Origin: Candidatus Brevefilum sp. | GTDB taxonomy: Bacteria > Chloroflexota > Anaerolineae > Anaerolineales > Anaerolineaceae | DNA length: 9,883 nucleotides | Direction: 5' to 3' | NCBI GenBank assembly: GCA_007135845.1 | Contig: SLIC01000016.1 | Coordinates: 1 to 9,883 of the forward strand | Shown here: positions 1 to 7,162 of the stretch, one piece after another | How the letters are laid out: every line of letters starts with the position of its first letter | Position numbering within the stretch: position 1 is the stretch's first letter | Translations under genes and position numbers: made by a program | The notes under the pieces: model-generated | The model's database searches: none | What the model was told of the DNA's origin: nothing | Seen by the model: the letters and a program-made list of their open reading frames with translations, nothing else

Positions 1-293
1 CAATCTCAATTAAACCTTTGGGCAACCGACTTGTGGTCGAACCCATCGAGGAAGAAGAAATTACTGCTGGAGGCATCGTGCTTCCTGAAACCGCTAAGGA
101 AAAACCCCAAAAGGGTACGGTCCTGGCAGTAGGTCCCGGAGAGCGCAACGATAAAGGTGAGCACATGGCCCTGGAAGTTGCAGAAGGTGACCAGGTCCTG
201 TTTGCAAAATATTCAGGAACTGAAATTAAGTACGATGGTAAGAAATTGTTGATCATGCGGGAAAGCGATATTCTCGCCAAGATTAGCGCATAA
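1..293 (+). CDS. groES: GroES co-chaperonin, 5' end cut by the window edge
   Basis: This is the 10-kDa co-chaperonin, whose heptameric ring caps GroEL in the cytoplasm and closes the folding chamber. The frame is already open at base 3 and reads [19 protein letters not shown], the usual GroES N terminus, so only a few residues are missing. A TTG at 18 falls inside this conserved stretch and is not the start. The mobile loop that contacts GroEL is intact ([18 protein letters not shown], with the hydrophobic IVL tip). It is followed by the conserved AVGPG turn and the C-terminal [15 protein letters not shown] strand. The 96 visible codons match the family length of about 95-100. The gene ends 28 nt before groEL, the normal operon arrangement. 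Any heat-shock operator such as CIRCE would lie upstream, outside the window. Confidence 0.97.
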   Translation, partial: ISIKPLGNRLVVEPIEEEEITAGGIVLPETAKEKPQKGTVLAVGPGERNDKGEHMALEVAEGDQVLFAKYSGTEIKYDGKKLLIMRESDILAKISA

Positions 294-306
294 GTGAAAA
301 AAATCC

Positions 307-312
307 AAGGAG
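307..312 (+). promoter_or_regulatory. Shine-Dalgarno site of groEL
   Basis: AAGGAG lies 9 nt before the groEL ATG at 322. It is a strong ribosome binding site in the 28-nt gap between groES and groEL and confirms the groEL start. Confidence 0.85.
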
Positions 313-321
313 TAATTAATA

Positions 322-1968
322 ATGGCTAAACAAATCGTTTTTTCTGAAGAAGCCCGGCGAGCATTGAAAGCCGGTGTGGATGTTGTTGCAAAATCCGTTG
401 TCACCACCCTCGGCCCGAAGGGTCGCAATGTGGCATTGGATCGAAAATTTGGTTCACCGACCATTACCCATGATGGTGTTACGGTTGCCAAGGAAATTGA
501 ACTGGAAGATCCCTTCGAAAACATGGGCGCACAGCTGTTGAAAGAAGCAGCGACCAAAACAAATGATATTGCTGGTGATGGAACCACAACTTCTACAGTG
601 TTAGCTCATTCGATTGTGAGCGATGGCCTCAAGAACCTTGCTGCAGGTGCAAACCCAATGCTGCTCAAACGCGGTATTGAAGCTGCATCAAAAGCAGTTG
701 CCGACGCAATTGGCGAGCAAGCAATTGATATCACCACCAAGGAAGAAATTGCCAATGTTGCTTCAATTTCAGCCCAGGATCGAGAAATTGGCGAACTGAT
801 CGCTGAAGTTATGGACAAAGTTGGTAAAGATGGCGTTATCACGGTTGAGGAATCACGCGGTCTTGAGTTCGAAACAGAATATGTTGAGGGTATGCAATTC
901 GACCGTGGCTACATTTCTCCCTATTTCATCACAGACCCTGAAAACATGCAGGCTGAGATCGAGGAGCCTTATGTCCTCGTTTATGATAAGAAAATCTCTG
1001 CTGCAAGTGATATTGTTCCTTTGCTCGAGAAACTGGTTCAGGTTGGCAAACGTGAGCTGTTGATCATTGCTGAAGACATTGATGGCGAAGCCCTGGCAAC
1101 AATGGTGCTGAACAAGCTGCGTGGTATGCTGAATGTGTTGGCGATCAAAGCCCCCGGTTTTGGTGATCGACGCAAAGCAATGCTGCAAGATATTGCAGTT
1201 CTAACTGGTGCCACCGTCATTTCTGAGGAGACTGGCCGTAAACTGGAGACCGTGACCATCAATGACTTGGGTCAGGCTGAGAAAGTTGCCAGCACAAAAG
1301 ATGACACCACCATTGTCGGCGGTAAAGGTGACTCAAGCGCAATTAAAGGCCGCATTGAGCAAATCCGGGTGGAAATCGATAACACCACCAGCGATTACGA
1401 TCGCGAGAAACTGCAAGAACGACTTGCAAAACTTTCCGGTGGTGTGGCCATCATCCGTGTTGGTGCAGCAACCGAGACAGAACTCAAAGAAAAGAAACAT
1501 CGTGTTGAAGATGCGCTTTCAGCAACCCGTGCTGCTGTGGAAGAAGGTATTGTCCCCGGTGGTGGTGTTGCCCTGATCAATGCCATGAGCGCAGTTGAAG
1601 GTCTGAAGATGGACAGCGATGATGCCCAGATTGGTGTCAAAATCGTACGTGACGCTTTGGAAATCCCGATGCGCAAGATCGCAGAGAACGCTGGCAAAGA
1701 CGGTTCTGTGATCGTTGAGCATGTGCGCCAGGCCCAGGCTAAGGAAAAGAACACACGGATCGGCTACGATGTTCTAACCGAAGAATTTGTTGACATGGTC
1801 AAAGGCGGTGTGATTGATCCCGCTAAGGTCACCCGAGGTGCTTTAGAGAATGCAGCTTCAATTGCTGCCATGATCCTGACCACCGAAGCCTTGATCTCAG
1901 ATATCCCTGAGGATGAACCACCAATGCCTGCAGGTGGTCCCGGCGGTATGGGAATGGGCGGCTACTAA
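322..1968 (+). CDS. groEL: GroEL 60-kDa chaperonin
   Basis: This cytoplasmic ATP-driven chaperonin forms a double heptameric ring that encloses unfolded proteins. The 548 residues match the family length. Visible landmarks are the nucleotide-binding [10 protein letters not shown] (28-37) and GDGTTT (85-90, with the ATP-site Asp86), the apical-domain GYISPYF (196-202), the hydrolysis Asp397 in RVEDAL, and the chaperonin signature [12 protein letters not shown] (404-415). The C terminus is the Gly/Met-rich tail [11 protein letters not shown] typical of bacterial GroEL. The ATG has AAGGAG 9 nt upstream and sits 28 nt after groES, so the two are co-transcribed. An intrinsic terminator follows directly. 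No truncation or missing catalytic residue is visible. Whether the genome has other groEL copies cannot be told from this window. Confidence 0.99.
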   Translation: MAKQIVFSEEARRALKAGVDVVAKSVVTTLGPKGRNVALDRKFGSPTITHDGVTVAKEIELEDPFENMGAQLLKEAATKTNDIAGDGTTTSTVLAHSIVSDGLKNLAAGANPMLLKRGIEAASKAVADAIGEQAIDITTKEEIANVASISAQDREIGELIAEVMDKVGKDGVITVEESRGLEFETEYVEGMQFDRGYISPYFITDPENMQAEIEEPYVLVYDKKISAASDIVPLLEKLVQVGKRELLIIAEDIDGEALATMVLNKLRGMLNVLAIKAPGFGDRRKAMLQDIAVLTGATVISEETGRKLETVTINDLGQAEKVASTKDDTTIVGGKGDSSAIKGRIEQIRVEIDNTTSDYDREKLQERLAKLSGGVAIIRVGAATETELKEKKHRVEDALSATRAAVEEGIVPGGGVALINAMSAVEGLKMDSDDAQIGVKIVRDALEIPMRKIAENAGKDGSVIVEHVRQAQAKEKNTRIGYDVLTEEFVDMVKGGVIDPAKVTRGALENAASIAAMILTTEALISDIPEDEPPMPAGGPGGMGMGGY

Positions 1969-1994
1969 GCCACCAACTGATTGACAAGAATTTT

Positions 1995-2034
1995 AAGAGG
2001 CTGTTTCTATCATGGAGCGGCCTCTTTTGTTTTG
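1995..2034 (+). terminator. Intrinsic terminator of the groESL operon
   Basis: A stem of seven Watson-Crick pairs (AAGAGGC 1995-2001 with GCCTCTT 2020-2026) continues inward as TGTTTC (2002-2007) against GGAGCG (2014-2019), partly through G-U pairs. This leaves a 6-nt loop (2008-2013). The stem runs into a T-rich tail, TTTTGTTTT (2025-2033). It begins 27 nt after the groEL stop. It separates groESL from the next gene and also swallows an ATG at 2012 that could be mistaken for that gene's start. Confidence 0.85.
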
Positions 2035-2058
2035 GCTAGTATTCATTTTAGGGTGGGC

Positions 2059-2067
2059 TGGTATAAT
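2059..2067 (+). promoter_or_regulatory. Extended -10 promoter, predicted leaderless start
   Basis: The sequence TGGTATAAT is a perfect extended -10 element (TGn followed by TATAAT at 2062-2067). No good -35 hexamer is seen 16-18 nt upstream, as is usual for extended -10 promoters. Seven bases separate the TATAAT from the ATG at 2075, so the expected transcription start coincides with, or lies within a base or two of, that ATG. No clear Shine-Dalgarno sequence precedes it. I therefore infer a leaderless mRNA for the foldase lipoprotein gene. Confidence 0.65.
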
Positions 2068-2074
2068 GGGGTAC

Positions 2075-2992
2075 ATGCAAAAATTGAAGTCAATCATCAA
2101 AGACCTGTCCATTTTACTGATTCTTATACTGGTTTTTACATCTGCTTGTACGGCTGCTGAGACGACACCCGTCGTGGAAGAGCTACCCTCTCCAACCGAA
2201 CCGCAGAATACCCCAACACCTGAAGAACCTCAAGAACCAACACCCATCACCGAGCCGGCAGCTGCGTTGATTAATGGTGAACCGATACCTTTAACCTTTT
2301 TTGAAAGAGAAGTAGAACGCTATTTGATTGCCCAATCGGCTATGGGTAATGATGATGTGGACCAAACCGCCGCTCGAGAAATCGTGTTACAGGACTTGAT
2401 TGACCAGTTTTTACTGGCTCAAGGCGCACGTCAAGCAGGTGGGCACTTCACTGACGAGGAAATCCAGGCGCGTTTCGATGACCTTGCCGCGGAGGTGAAC
2501 TTATCCACCTGGATGGCAGACTGGGGTTATACTGACGAAGAACTAAAGGAATCGCTGAAGCTGCAAATGCTGGTCGCTTATCAACGCGATGCAATCACGA
2601 TGACAATTCCTGATACAATGGAACAGGTTGAATTGAGGCAAATCTTTGCTTTTACAGAGGCTGGCGCAAACCGAGCGCTGAGGGAATTAAATTCCGGTGC
2701 TTCTTTCGAGGATTTGGCTTTTGAGTTCAGCCCAGAGACTGGCGGTTATCTTGGGTGGGTACCCCGTGGGTATCTGTTGATCCCCGAAGTGGAAGAAGCA
2801 GCTTTCGATCAAGCGGTGAGTACTCATACGGATATCATTGAATCAGAAATTGGTTACCATATCGTATTGGTGATCGGCAGAGAAGAGCGTCCACTGTCAT
2901 CAGATGCCAGGTTGGCTTTAGAGCGGCAGGCATTACATACATGGTTGGAAACACAGCGCAATGAAAGCACGATCGAGATAATGGTCGAATAA
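2075..2992 (+). CDS. PpiC/SurA-like peptidyl-prolyl isomerase lipoprotein
   Basis: This is probably a surface-anchored foldase that isomerises prolyl bonds in exported proteins, comparable to PrsA or SurA. Starting at ATG 2075 gives 305 residues. A signal peptide with hydrophobic core (11-22) leads to a lipobox-like TSAC with Cys25; Thr at -3 is not ideal. A P/E/T-rich spacer follows (about 26-60). Next comes a SurA-N-type helical region (about 64-178, beginning ALINGEPIPLTFFEREVERY), then a parvulin domain (about 184-272) with ELNSGASFEDLAFEFSP, GGYLGWVPRG and IGYHIVLVIG. The frame is open from ATG 2012, but that codon lies in the groEL terminator loop and would put 21 unrelated residues before the signal peptide. 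ATG 2066 overlaps the TATAAT and is the alternative start. Catalytic activity is inferred; some PrsA/SurA relatives act mainly as chaperones. Confidence 0.85.
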   Translation: MQKLKSIIKDLSILLILILVFTSACTAAETTPVVEELPSPTEPQNTPTPEEPQEPTPITEPAAALINGEPIPLTFFEREVERYLIAQSAMGNDDVDQTAAREIVLQDLIDQFLLAQGARQAGGHFTDEEIQARFDDLAAEVNLSTWMADWGYTDEELKESLKLQMLVAYQRDAITMTIPDTMEQVELRQIFAFTEAGANRALRELNSGASFEDLAFEFSPETGGYLGWVPRGYLLIPEVEEAAFDQAVSTHTDIIESEIGYHIVLVIGREERPLSSDARLALERQALHTWLETQRNESTIEIMVE

Positions 2993-2993
2993 C

Positions 2994-3731
2994 ATGCACA
3001 GAAAGCAGCCGATTAACGATCCGAGGTCACCTCAGGGCACGCGGGGTAAACGCCAGCTGCCCCCAATGGCTACGCCCCGGGGTCCACAACCACCAAAGAA
3101 ACCAAGTTGTTTGGCTGTAATATTTGTTTTCGGGATTGTTGGTGGATTGGTGTGGCTGATGATGCTGCTGATGGGATGGGGTCCCTATGCGGTGGGTGAG
3201 GACCAGACAACCCCTACCATAACTTTAATCCCAATAATCGTCTTGAGGGGAACACCGACGATTACACCGACCAGTGCTAGTACCGCGATAACGACACCAA
3301 TCATTTCTGCGACTCAAACGACAACACCCACACCCTCATCAACCCCGGAGTTGATGCCCTTTATTATGATTGGGGAACAAGAAAACTTGAGCAGTGCTTT
3401 GTTACGTCCAGGGTTGGGATGTGAAGTCCTAATCATTGCTGGCCAGGTTTGGGACTTGCAGGACGCTTCGCTGAAGGGTCTTCAACTGCAGTTATCGGGG
3501 ACATTGGGTGGTTTCACTATTGATAGCGTTGCTTTATCCGGTTCAGCACCAAATTATGGTGAATCTGGTTACGAGTTTACCCTGGATAATTTGAGGATCC
3601 CCAGTGAAGAAACGCTTTTTATCCAGTTACTAGACGCAAATGGCAATCCATTATCGGCCAGGTATGGCATCGAAACCTTTAACGATTGTCAGAAAAACCT
3701 GATCCTGATCAATTTTAAGCAGGTTAGGTAA
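2994..3731 (+). CDS. Membrane-anchored protein with a putative Chloroflexota-type extracellular domain
   Basis: No function is known to me. The 245 residues divide into a basic, proline-rich cytoplasmic N terminus (1-38, e.g. RGPQPPKKPS), one membrane helix (about 39-62), a Thr/Pro-rich extracytoplasmic spacer (about 71-120) and a C-terminal domain (about 121-245) predicted to be mostly beta strand. That domain contains RPGLGCEVLIIAGQVWDL, SGSAPNYGESGYEFTL and CQKNLILINF. Its only two cysteines, Cys143 and Cys232, could form a disulfide. I recall similar domains, often written PGLGCxWxGxAGQVxDL, in many Chloroflexota surface proteins; this is memory, not a search. The ATG lies 1 nt after the foldase stop with no strong ribosome site, so it probably depends on translational reinitiation. 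Its place suggests the two proteins work at the same surface, possibly as foldase and partner. Confidence 0.8.
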   Translation: MHRKQPINDPRSPQGTRGKRQLPPMATPRGPQPPKKPSCLAVIFVFGIVGGLVWLMMLLMGWGPYAVGEDQTTPTITLIPIIVLRGTPTITPTSASTAITTPIISATQTTTPTPSSTPELMPFIMIGEQENLSSALLRPGLGCEVLIIAGQVWDLQDASLKGLQLQLSGTLGGFTIDSVALSGSAPNYGESGYEFTLDNLRIPSEETLFIQLLDANGNPLSARYGIETFNDCQKNLILINFKQVR

Positions 3732-3984
3732 AGAGTTTATTCGGAGTTTAACTATTACTCGGGGTGTTGATCGTTAAACTATATAATTAATAGATTGAAC
3801 CTTGGGGCGATGACTGTGTTTGCAAACTCGACACTGTGTGAAGTGCCTATACATCAGATAACATGATTTTCAATCGATTAAATATTTTCAACCTGCTTAT
3901 AAAAAAGGCTTGATCTAAACCCTCCAATTTCCAACACAGTTTAAGGCTGAAAGTGTCATTGCTTATTTGGTGTGGCAAACGAAA
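3732..3984. other. AT-rich convergent intergenic spacer without a recognisable gene
   Basis: No convincing gene, RNA gene or terminator with a T-run is visible here. Noted elements are an 8-bp inverted repeat, AGTTTAAC (3745-3752) with GTTAAACT (3773-3780) and a 20-nt loop, which is a weak candidate end for the plus-strand operon. There is also a perfect 10-bp palindrome GTTTGCAAAC (3818-3827) and the short palindrome AATCGATT (3872-3879). An 18-codon reading frame from ATG 3810 has no ribosome binding site. Genes converge on this spacer from both sides. Confidence 0.6.
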
Positions 3985-4019
3985 AATGTGGTGTGGAGTC
4001 TCTTGCTCCACACCACATT
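3976..4019 (-). terminator. Intrinsic terminator of the liv operon
   Basis: A perfect 14-bp stem is formed by AATGTGGTGTGGAG (3985-3998) and CTCCACACCACATT (4006-4019) around a 7-nt loop. Read on the minus strand, the stem ends in ATTTTTCGTTT, a T-run typical of Rho-independent termination. On the plus strand no T-run follows. It lies 70 nt past the livF stop codon, so it is assigned to the minus-strand operon. Confidence 0.85.
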
Positions 4020-4088
4020 CACTTGATCAACAGGAGGGTTACCTGATGAGCCGTCTCTCTGATAGTGTTATTGAAAACTTCAGGTTTT

Positions 4089-4793
4089 CTATCCTCCCAG
4101 GTAGGCGGAGATCACCATCGGGTCATTCATTACTTTATCCGCGTTACCCGATAATACGATTTTGCCTGTTTCAAGAACATATGCCCGATTAGCAATACTT
4201 AGAGCCATATGCGCATTTTGTTCAACCAGCAAAACACTGGTACCTTGCTGGTTAATATCCTGGATTATGTCGAAAATCTGCTCAACCAGCACTGGTGCCA
4301 GACCCATGGAAGGTTCGTCCAACAGGAGCAGTTTTGGGTTAGCCATCAAACTACGTGCCATTGCCAGCATCTGTTGTTCACCACCAGAGAGGGTACCACC
4401 AAGCTGTTTATACCGTTTGCGCAGAACGGGGAACCGCTCAAACATTGCCTCCCGTTTATTATGGATCTGTTGTTTGTCTGAAACGGTGTAAGCACCCATA
4501 TCGAGATTTTCCATAACCGTCATTTTGGCAAAGATTTTTCGCCCTTCTGGGACTTGAACAATCCCCTTCTGAACGATCACCTGTGGCGCTTCACTTGAAA
4601 TGTCTTCTCCAAGGTACTCAACAGTACCAACTTTAGCATGTAAGATACCGGAGATGGTGTTGAGCAAGGTGGATTTACCCGCACCGTTAGCACCGATTAA
4701 TGTAACAATTTCACCTTCCTGTAAATCAAAACTAACGCCCTTAAGCGCATGAATAGCGCCATAATAAACATTAAGGTCTGTAACTTTAAGCAT
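4089..4793 (-). CDS. livF: HAAT-family ABC transporter ATP-binding protein LivF
   Basis: This is one of the two cytoplasmic ATPases of a branched-chain amino acid type importer. Its 234 residues match LivF length. Walker A is GANGAGKS (34-41), the Q-loop Gln is at 80 in IVQVPEGR, the signature is LSGGEQQ (135-141), Walker B is LLLLDEP (155-161), and the switch region reads LLVEQNA (188-194). In that last motif the usual H-loop histidine is replaced, which is normal for LivF and separates it from LivG. The frame is open further upstream, but ATG 4793 begins the conserved MLKVTDLNVYYG. That ATG overlaps the livG stop by 8 nt (ATGCTTAA), and GGCGGAAG lies just before it, so translation is probably coupled to livG. 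It is the last gene of the operon. Confidence 0.95.
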   Translation of the reverse strand: MLKVTDLNVYYGAIHALKGVSFDLQEGEIVTLIGANGAGKSTLLNTISGILHAKVGTVEYLGEDISSEAPQVIVQKGIVQVPEGRKIFAKMTVMENLDMGAYTVSDKQQIHNKREAMFERFPVLRKRYKQLGGTLSGGEQQMLAMARSLMANPKLLLLDEPSMGLAPVLVEQIFDIIQDINQQGTSVLLVEQNAHMALSIANRAYVLETGKIVLSGNADKVMNDPMVISAYLGG

Positions 4794-5604
4794 TATTCTT
4801 CCGCCTTTGGTTTTGATACTTTTCTGCGAGTGCTGCACCTCCAGGTCCAAGATAAGCCTCGATGACCCTTGAATTTGATTGTATATCCTCTGGGTTGCCT
4901 TCGGCAATCTTGGTGCCATAATCCAAAACGGTGATGCCATCGGATATGTCCATAACAACCTTCATATCGTGTTCTATCAGAAGAATCGTGATATCCAATT
5001 CATCTCGCAGTCTTCGGATAAACCCGGTGATATCAGTCGTTTCCTGGATGTTCATACCTGCAGTCGGTTCGTCCAGCAGCAGCAATCGTGGATTATTGGC
5101 TAAAGCCCTGGCGATTTCTAAACGACGCTGTAACCCGTAGGGAAGATTAAGCGCCAAAAAATCTCCATAACCTCTTAAACCCACAAATTCCAACAGCCGA
5201 ACGGCTTCTTGCATTGCCCATGAGTATTCTCGTCCGAAGCGTGGTGAGTGAAGCACTGCATCCAACCAGTTGGTATTCATTTTGTTGTGTAAACCGATCA
5301 GCACATTTTCCATTGCAGTGAGCTCACCAAACAAACGAACATTTTGATAAGTTCGAGAAATGCCTTGTTTGGCGATAAAGTCGGTGGGCATCCCCTGGAT
5401 GGGGGTTCCATAATAGAGGATATCCCCGGTTTCAGGCGTGTAAAATCCAGAAATACAATTGAAAAAGGTTGTTTTGCCTGCTCCATTTGGGCCAATGATG
5501 CTGTAAATAGACCCTTTAGGAATTTGCATATCGACTTCGTTGACTGCTTTCAGCCCGCCAAAATTCTTGCTGACCTTTACAGCTTCAATGATATATTCAG
5601 TCAT
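4786..5604 (-). CDS. livG: HAAT-family ABC transporter ATP-binding protein LivG
   Basis: This is the second ATPase of the importer, expected to pair with LivF beneath the LivHM permease. The protein has 272 residues. Walker A is GPNGAGKT (38-45), the Q-loop is in SRTYQNVRLF (Gln87), the signature is LPYGLQRR (154-161), Walker B is LLLLDEP (174-180), and the H-loop is LIEHDM with His212. The family signature is more often LSYGQQRR, so Pro and Leu here are slight deviations. The fold ends in VIEAYLG (247-253), and about 19 extra polar, basic residues follow. The ATG has GGGAGG upstream and overlaps the livM stop by 8 nt (ATGACTGA), implying coupled translation. Confidence 0.95.
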   Translation of the reverse strand: MTEYIIEAVKVSKNFGGLKAVNEVDMQIPKGSIYSIIGPNGAGKTTFFNCISGFYTPETGDILYYGTPIQGMPTDFIAKQGISRTYQNVRLFGELTAMENVLIGLHNKMNTNWLDAVLHSPRFGREYSWAMQEAVRLLEFVGLRGYGDFLALNLPYGLQRRLEIARALANNPRLLLLDEPTAGMNIQETTDITGFIRRLRDELDITILLIEHDMKVVMDISDGITVLDYGTKIAEGNPEDIQSNSRVIEAYLGPGGAALAEKYQNQRRKNNA

Positions 5605-7162
5605 TTTCCCTCCCTTCTTCGTCGGGATCGAGATCTTCTTTTAATCCAGCACTGCCTTTCTGTTCTAATTCAGGACGAGAAGCAGGCCATAACCCCTCAG
5701 GACGCGCCAGCATCATGAATACCAGTAAAGCACCAAAGACCAGCAGCCGGTAGGTTTCCAGTTCACGCAGCAGTTCTGGTAAGCCTCTCAGAGCAAAGGA
5801 CCCTAAAATGATTCCAGGGATGCTGTTCATACCACCTACAATAACAACACTGAGCACATTGATAGATACCATCAGCGTATGATCATTGGGTCCGGTGAAT
5901 TGGTTGCGTGCTGCAAAAATACCGCCTGCCAGTCCTGCAAAAGCTGCACCAATGCAGAGCGCGAGCAATCGGTATTTTGAAACATTCACACCCGTTGCCC
6001 GGGCAACCAGCGTATCCTCTTTGATCGCTAACCAGGCCCGACCGGTGCGGGAGTTTTCTAGTCGGTAATATAGAAAGATCGACAATGCCATGGCAATAAT
6101 GATCAGGTAGGCATAGGATACATCATTGAACGGCCTACCTAAGAAAGTGGGCTGCTGGATGTTCTGCACACCGCGGGGACCACCTGTAAAGTCGGTTAGC
6201 AAGTCGCTGTTAAGAAGGATGCGAATGATCTCGCCAAATGCCAGGGTGACAATCGCCAGATAATCACCACGCAGGCGCATAATGGGAAGTCCAAGCAGGA
6301 GACCGCCCAAAACAGCCACTATCATGCCTACCACGAGGGATGGCCAAAAGCCCAACATAATGCCGTGTGGGATGGGTGAATTGAGCAGGGCAACGCTGTA
6401 AGCTCCCATGGCGAACAATGCTGCAATACCAATCATGAATTGACCTGAAAGCCCCAGCATGATGTTCAAACCAATCGCAAGAATCACATACAGGCCGACC
6501 ATACCGAAAACAAAGTTATTATAGGAGCCCCACCTTGAGGGCAGCATCAGCAAGCCAACAAGCAACAAGAGGTAGATGAAGTATTTTCCGTATTTTCTTA
6601 CAAATTCAGGCAATCTCTCGTTGAGGCGTTTACGAAGATCAATGATCAGAGATTTCAAGTTCTGCCATGATTGCTTCACCCCTTTGGATCGAAACCCCAC
6701 TGCCATGGTGCTTCCTAAAAAACCAGTCAGGGTAAAAAGTGCAAAGTGGACTGGTATACCAGACCCACCCAGATCTAACAGGAAGAGATTGATACTGGAA
6801 AATGAGAGTGCTGTAAGATAGCGGCGCACATCCGTTTGCGTTTCAAGCAAGTAAAACAAAATCAGGCCGAACAAGACAATGACGACACCTGTGGTCAAGC
6901 CCGAAATCAGACCTTCAAACAGCTTTTGACTTGTTTTGCCCTCACGGCTGGCAGCTGACCATCCTGCCCATAATCCATAAAGGACCAGAAAAACGATCAT
7001 AAAGCGAGCCTCCGGGAAAGCACCTCGCAAGACATTGGTTCCCAGCAGCTTGCTAATCATGGTGGAGATCATGATATGAAAATTGATTAACACCAGGAAT
7101 ACCATGACAATTCCAAAGATTAATCCCTTACGACTGCTCGCGCGAATGATGTCCTTGTTCAT
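5597..7162 (-). CDS. livM: HAAT-family ABC transporter permease LivM with a long N-terminal region
   Basis: This is one half of the transmembrane channel. The 521 residues exceed E. coli LivM (about 425). The conserved permease core covers about 215-490: GLNIMLGLSGQFMIGIAA (231-248), GLPIMRLRGDYLAIVTLAFG (291-310), TGGPRGV (326-332), the ATPase-coupling loop SRTGRAWLAIKEDTLVARA (371-389) and RPEGLWP (487-493). Before it lie about four hydrophobic segments (near 14-36, 53-71, 87-106, 117-156), a charged amphipathic stretch (158-192) and another helix (194-208). A shorter version of this N-terminal region is known in enterobacterial LivM. The tail after 494 is acidic and probably cytoplasmic. 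The ATG has GGAGG 7 nt upstream and overlaps the livH stop as ATGA. Confidence 0.93.
   Translation of the reverse strand: MNKDIIRASSRKGLIFGIVMVFLVLINFHIMISTMISKLLGTNVLRGAFPEARFMIVFLVLYGLWAGWSAASREGKTSQKLFEGLISGLTTGVVIVLFGLILFYLLETQTDVRRYLTALSFSSINLFLLDLGGSGIPVHFALFTLTGFLGSTMAVGFRSKGVKQSWQNLKSLIIDLRKRLNERLPEFVRKYGKYFIYLLLLVGLLMLPSRWGSYNNFVFGMVGLYVILAIGLNIMLGLSGQFMIGIAALFAMGAYSVALLNSPIPHGIMLGFWPSLVVGMIVAVLGGLLLGLPIMRLRGDYLAIVTLAFGEIIRILLNSDLLTDFTGGPRGVQNIQQPTFLGRPFNDVSYAYLIIIAMALSIFLYYRLENSRTGRAWLAIKEDTLVARATGVNVSKYRLLALCIGAAFAGLAGGIFAARNQFTGPNDHTLMVSINVLSVVIVGGMNSIPGIILGSFALRGLPELLRELETYRLLVFGALLVFMMLARPEGLWPASRPELEQKGSAGLKEDLDPDEEGREND

Noticed and set aside
18..20. TTG as the start codon of groES
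   Set aside because: The frame is open to the window edge, and the preceding codons (ISIKP) match the conserved GroES N terminus, so the true start lies outside.
3782..3787. TATAAT in the convergent spacer as a promoter
   Set aside because: There is no -35 box or TGn extension, and no downstream plus-strand gene for it to serve.
4073..4089. GAAAAC/GTTTTC short hairpin at the livF stop as the terminator
   Set aside because: Only 6 AT-rich pairs with no T-run. The 14-bp hairpin 70 nt further on is far stronger.
4032..4192. Small plus-strand frame with a strong AGGAGGG site and ATG 4046 (48 codons)
   Set aside because: Most of it lies antisense to the conserved 3' end of livF, and its product is basic and unstructured-looking with no familiar motif. 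The ribosome-like site is probably chance.
4794..4958. A 55-residue N-terminal extension of LivF
   Set aside because: It lies entirely within livG in another frame. ATG 4793 begins the conserved LivF sequence and has the 8-nt stop-start overlap.
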